Both the position numbers and the translations under genes were made by a program. The notes below the pieces were generated by a model. The model worked only from the letters and a program-made list of their open reading frames with translations. It had not been told where the DNA came from and did no database searches. Of a DNA stretch of 64,000 nt, positions 61,861 to 64,000 are shown one piece after another; positions within the stretch are counted from its first letter, which is position 1; each line of letters starts with the position of its first letter. This DNA is from Pseudomonadota bacterium. Lineage in GTDB: Bacteria; Pseudomonadota; Gammaproteobacteria; Steroidobacterales; Steroidobacteraceae. The DNA lies in the NCBI GenBank assembly GCA_018241505.1, contig JAFEDS010000017.1:434001-498000 (forward strand), written 5' to 3'.

Positions 61861-62571
61861 ATGAAATTCGCTCGCAGCTCGATCCTCCCCACCCTGTTGG
61901 CCATCGCCGGAGTGACATGGCAACTGGCCTCGTGCGCCGCCGAGGCCCCCGTCAACATTCCACCCCCGGCCGTGGACAACCCGAAGCAGGCCGGTCCGCT
62001 GCAGACCGCCGTACTCTCAGGCGGCTGCTTCTGGGGCGTGCAGGGCGTTTTCGAACACGTCAAAGGGGTGCAGAAAGTGGTTTCCGGATATGCCGGGGGC
62101 AACCGGTCCACTGCGGACTACGAGCAGGTAGGCACCGGCACCACCGGCCATGCAGAGTCGGTGCAGATCACGTTCGATCCCGCCAAAGTGTCTTACGGGG
62201 AGTTGCTGCAGGTCTTCTTTTCAGTGGCTCACGATCCCACCCAATTGAATCGGCAGGGGCCGGACGTGGGTAGCCAGTATCGCTCGGTGATTGCCTACAG
62301 TGACGATACCCAGAAGCACATTGCCACCACCTACATTGCCCAGTTGAACAAGGCTGGTGCGTTTTCGCGGCCGATTGTCACAAAGGTGGACCCCTTGCGG
62401 GGCTTCTACGAGGCGGAGAGCTATCACCAGGACTTTCTGGCCCTGAACCCCACCAATCCCTACATTGCGTACAACGACCTACCCAAAATAGCGAGTCTTC
62501 AGCGCCTGTTCCCGGACTACTATACTGACCACCCCGTGCTGCTGGCAGCCGGAGATGGGAGCAGGAAATAA
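61861..62571 (+). CDS. msrA: Exported peptide-methionine (S)-S-oxide reductase
   Basis: Reduces S-methionine sulfoxide; 236 aa. A signal sequence ending in LASC may be a lipobox. The catalytic GGCFWGVQGVFE, GYAGG, GTGTTGHAESV and YRSVI motifs of MsrA are present. With MsrB it forms an extracytoplasmic repair system. The next gene starts directly after its stop. Confidence 0.94.
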   Translation: MKFARSSILPTLLAIAGVTWQLASCAAEAPVNIPPPAVDNPKQAGPLQTAVLSGGCFWGVQGVFEHVKGVQKVVSGYAGGNRSTADYEQVGTGTTGHAESVQITFDPAKVSYGELLQVFFSVAHDPTQLNRQGPDVGSQYRSVIAYSDDTQKHIATTYIAQLNKAGAFSRPIVTKVDPLRGFYEAESYHQDFLALNPTNPYIAYNDLPKIASLQRLFPDYYTDHPVLLAAGDGSRK

Positions 62572-63249
62572 GTGGCGACGGTTGAGCAGGCCCTGTTGGG
62601 CGCACAGCACAAGGCTGAAAATCTGTTTGCGGCGATTGTGGACCAGGGCCTGATCCGGCCGGGTGTGCTCGAAAGCGAGCTCAGCCGCGAAATCCACGAA
62701 CTGGCGAAGCGCGACTTCGGCCTGAAACGTCACTGGCACAAGCGGGTTGTAAGGGCCGGCCCCAACACTGTTCTGAGCTACTACCACGAGCCGCCCGACC
62801 GCCGCGTGGCAGCAGACGATGTTGTGTACCTCGATTTCGGCCCGCTCTTTGATGAGTGGGAAGCTGACTACGGACGAACCTACGTACTCGGCAACGATCC
62901 GCTCAAACACAAACTCGTTGCCGATATTGAAACGGCATTCAAGCGCGGCAAGCAACGGTTCATGGAAGACACCGAGCTGACCGCCGGCGGCCTGTATGAC
63001 TACGTCAGCGGACTAGCCCGGGAAGCCGGCTGGGAATTCGCGGCCCCGACGGCGGGGCACCTGGTGGGCCACTTCCCGCATGAGACCGCGCCCGGGGATC
63101 AGCCGCGCTTTTCAATCCGTTCCGGCAATCCCATCAGCCTGCGGGAGCCGAATGCAAAGGGTGAGCGCCGTCATTGGATCTTGGAAATCCACTTCGCCGA
63201 TGCGGCACGCACCTATGGCGGGTTCTGCGAAGAGCTACTGACAATCTGA
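62572..63249 (+). CDS. M24-family (Xaa-Pro peptidase-like) protein
   Basis: 225-aa pita-bread-fold protein. DFGPLFDEWEADYGRTY carries the two Asp metal ligands, GHLVGHFPHE the His, and LEIHFAD the Glu, so the metal site looks complete. It is shorter than a full aminopeptidase P because the N-terminal domain is absent. The GTG start abuts the msrA stop. The substrate is unknown. Confidence 0.85.
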   Translation: MATVEQALLGAQHKAENLFAAIVDQGLIRPGVLESELSREIHELAKRDFGLKRHWHKRVVRAGPNTVLSYYHEPPDRRVAADDVVYLDFGPLFDEWEADYGRTYVLGNDPLKHKLVADIETAFKRGKQRFMEDTELTAGGLYDYVSGLAREAGWEFAAPTAGHLVGHFPHETAPGDQPRFSIRSGNPISLREPNAKGERRHWILEIHFADAARTYGGFCEELLTI

Positions 63250-63252
63250 GCG

Positions 63253-63399
63253 TCAGGCGCGCTTCAGGAAGCCGATCACCAGCATGGCGATGCCGATGAG
63301 GACCAGCAGGTGGATGGCGGCAAAGGTGATTTTCACAAACAGCCACAACACCAGCCACGCCACAATCAACACAACCCCGATCGCTCGCAAAACGCCCAT
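63253..63399 (-). CDS. Small membrane protein (lmo0937/DUF5670 type)
   Basis: 48-aa protein with two hydrophobic helices (GVVLIVAWLVLWLFV and LLVLIGIAMLVIGFL) and a basic end KRA. It matches the short lmo0937-type family. The ATG at 63399 has CAGGAGG at good spacing. Function unknown. Confidence 0.82.
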   Translation of the reverse strand: MGVLRAIGVVLIVAWLVLWLFVKITFAAIHLLVLIGIAMLVIGFLKRA

Positions 63400-63480
63400 G
63401 AGTCCTCCTGGGCGCTCGGATACAGCGGCGCCCATAATCTAACCGGCGCGGCGCGGGGCCGCGCGCAACCCGGATGCTGT

Positions 63481-64000
63481 TCAATCGCTGGCCCGCTTGT
63501 AGGCGAGCAGGTGGCGGAACGACTCGCGCCGGTTGCCGGCACGCTCGTGCAGGCGCGCCAGATTGAAGTGCGCATCGGCCAGCTCCGGGTCGGCCTCCAG
63601 GGCCTCCCCATAGACCTGCAGCGCTTCTTCTTCGCGGCCCGAATCCTCCAGCAGCACTGCTAGATTAAAGAGTACGGTGGCGTTGGGTTCCTTTGCGCCC
63701 CGATATATCTTCTCCGCCTCGTCGAGTCGGCCCGCCAGGTGCAACAGGCGACCGCAGTTGATTCGGGCCTCGAGGTGCGATTCATTGGCGGCAATACACC
63801 GTTGGTAAGCCGCAATGGCCGCGCTCGGGTCGCCGTCTTCCAATTCGTAAGCCTTGTCGTAGTGGAGGGAGCCATCATCGACCGGAGGAGCTTCCTCCCG
63901 CGCAATCAACTGCACTTCACCGCCGGCCTCAACGCTGACATCCAACGCGAGGAGATATTGGCGCGACTCCGTATCCCAGTGTTGAAGCCCTTCCCGCACC
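63481..64000 (-). CDS. TPR protein, C-terminal part (runs off window)
   Basis: The visible 172 residues hold a lead-in REGLQHWDTESRQYLLALDV, then three to four TPR motifs (AAIAAYQRCIAANESHLEAR, EEALQVYGEALEADPELADA). The lead-in resembles MerR-like helix-turn-helix proteins with C-terminal TPRs, whose DNA-binding part would lie beyond the window. The in-frame GTG at 63999 is probably internal. Confidence 0.8.
   Translation of the reverse strand, partial: VREGLQHWDTESRQYLLALDVSVEAGGEVQLIAREEAPPVDDGSLHYDKAYELEDGDPSAAIAAYQRCIAANESHLEARINCGRLLHLAGRLDEAEKIYRGAKEPNATVLFNLAVLLEDSGREEEALQVYGEALEADPELADAHFNLARLHERAGNRRESFRHLLAYKRASD

Noticed and set aside
1-64000. CRISPR arrays, tRNA or rRNA genes, insertion sequences, phage genes
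   Set aside because: I looked for regular spaced repeats, tRNA-like cloverleaf ends and transposase or integrase motifs and saw none. A tRNAscan or profile search could still find something short.

Overview
The window is GC-rich, densely packed gammaproteobacterial DNA. The icd/aceK pair, the Puu putrescine route, a TonB-dependent receptor, an ECF sigma/Ser-Thr kinase pair and many ATGA or GTGA gene overlaps fit a free-living Steroidobacter/Nevskiales- or Xanthomonadales-like bacterium; that placement is inference. I see no rRNA, tRNA, CRISPR array, IS element or prophage.

Layout. 1-2.4 kb: agmatine deiminase (cut by the window edge) with an amino acid permease. 2.6-6.3 kb: isocitrate dehydrogenase, a Nudix hydrolase and the IDH kinase/phosphatase AceK. 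6.4-16.4 kb (minus strand): a probable ten-gene run puuD-puuA-potFGHI-ppgK-aminotransferase-Cys/Met PLP enzyme-HDOD. 16.6-25.5 kb: the rest of the putrescine set (puuB, puuC, puuR, omega-aminotransferase), interrupted by asd, a small hypothetical gene and rlmKL. One 21-bp operator-like sequence lies at both divergent puu promoters. Upstream of asd is a 25-codon leader peptide gene rich in Thr/Ile/Lys codons, with pause, antiterminator and terminator pairings: a textbook-like attenuator.

25.5-41.5 kb: a catabolic island. It encodes a sugar-acid dehydratase-like enzyme, a HemL-like aminotransferase, a LacI regulator, an aldose epimerase, an SMP-30 lactonase, a TonB receptor, two ceramidase-like amidohydrolases, an MFS carrier, a Rieske protein with a membrane desaturase/hydroxylase, an SSS symporter and an SDR. 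Three copies of the palindrome TGTAACGTTACA (one imperfect) sit at its promoters and define a probable local regulon for an unidentified substrate, perhaps an N-acylated or lipid-linked sugar.

41.6-64 kb: stress, envelope and regulatory genes. These include a 51-aa membrane protein, a cupin, an OmpA-like protein, a lipoprotein/ECF sigma pair facing a Ser/Thr kinase and an exported methyltransferase, a ferritin-like protein, PbpG, a ModE-like regulator, DoxX, a second ECF sigma with its anti-sigma, an amidohydrolase and an M16 peptidase. After these come an ArsR/SRPBCC pair with its own operators, DUF481 and HutD proteins, a response regulator, a cytochrome c-sorbosone dehydrogenase fusion, exported MsrB and MsrA, an M24-like peptidase and a TPR protein running off the window.
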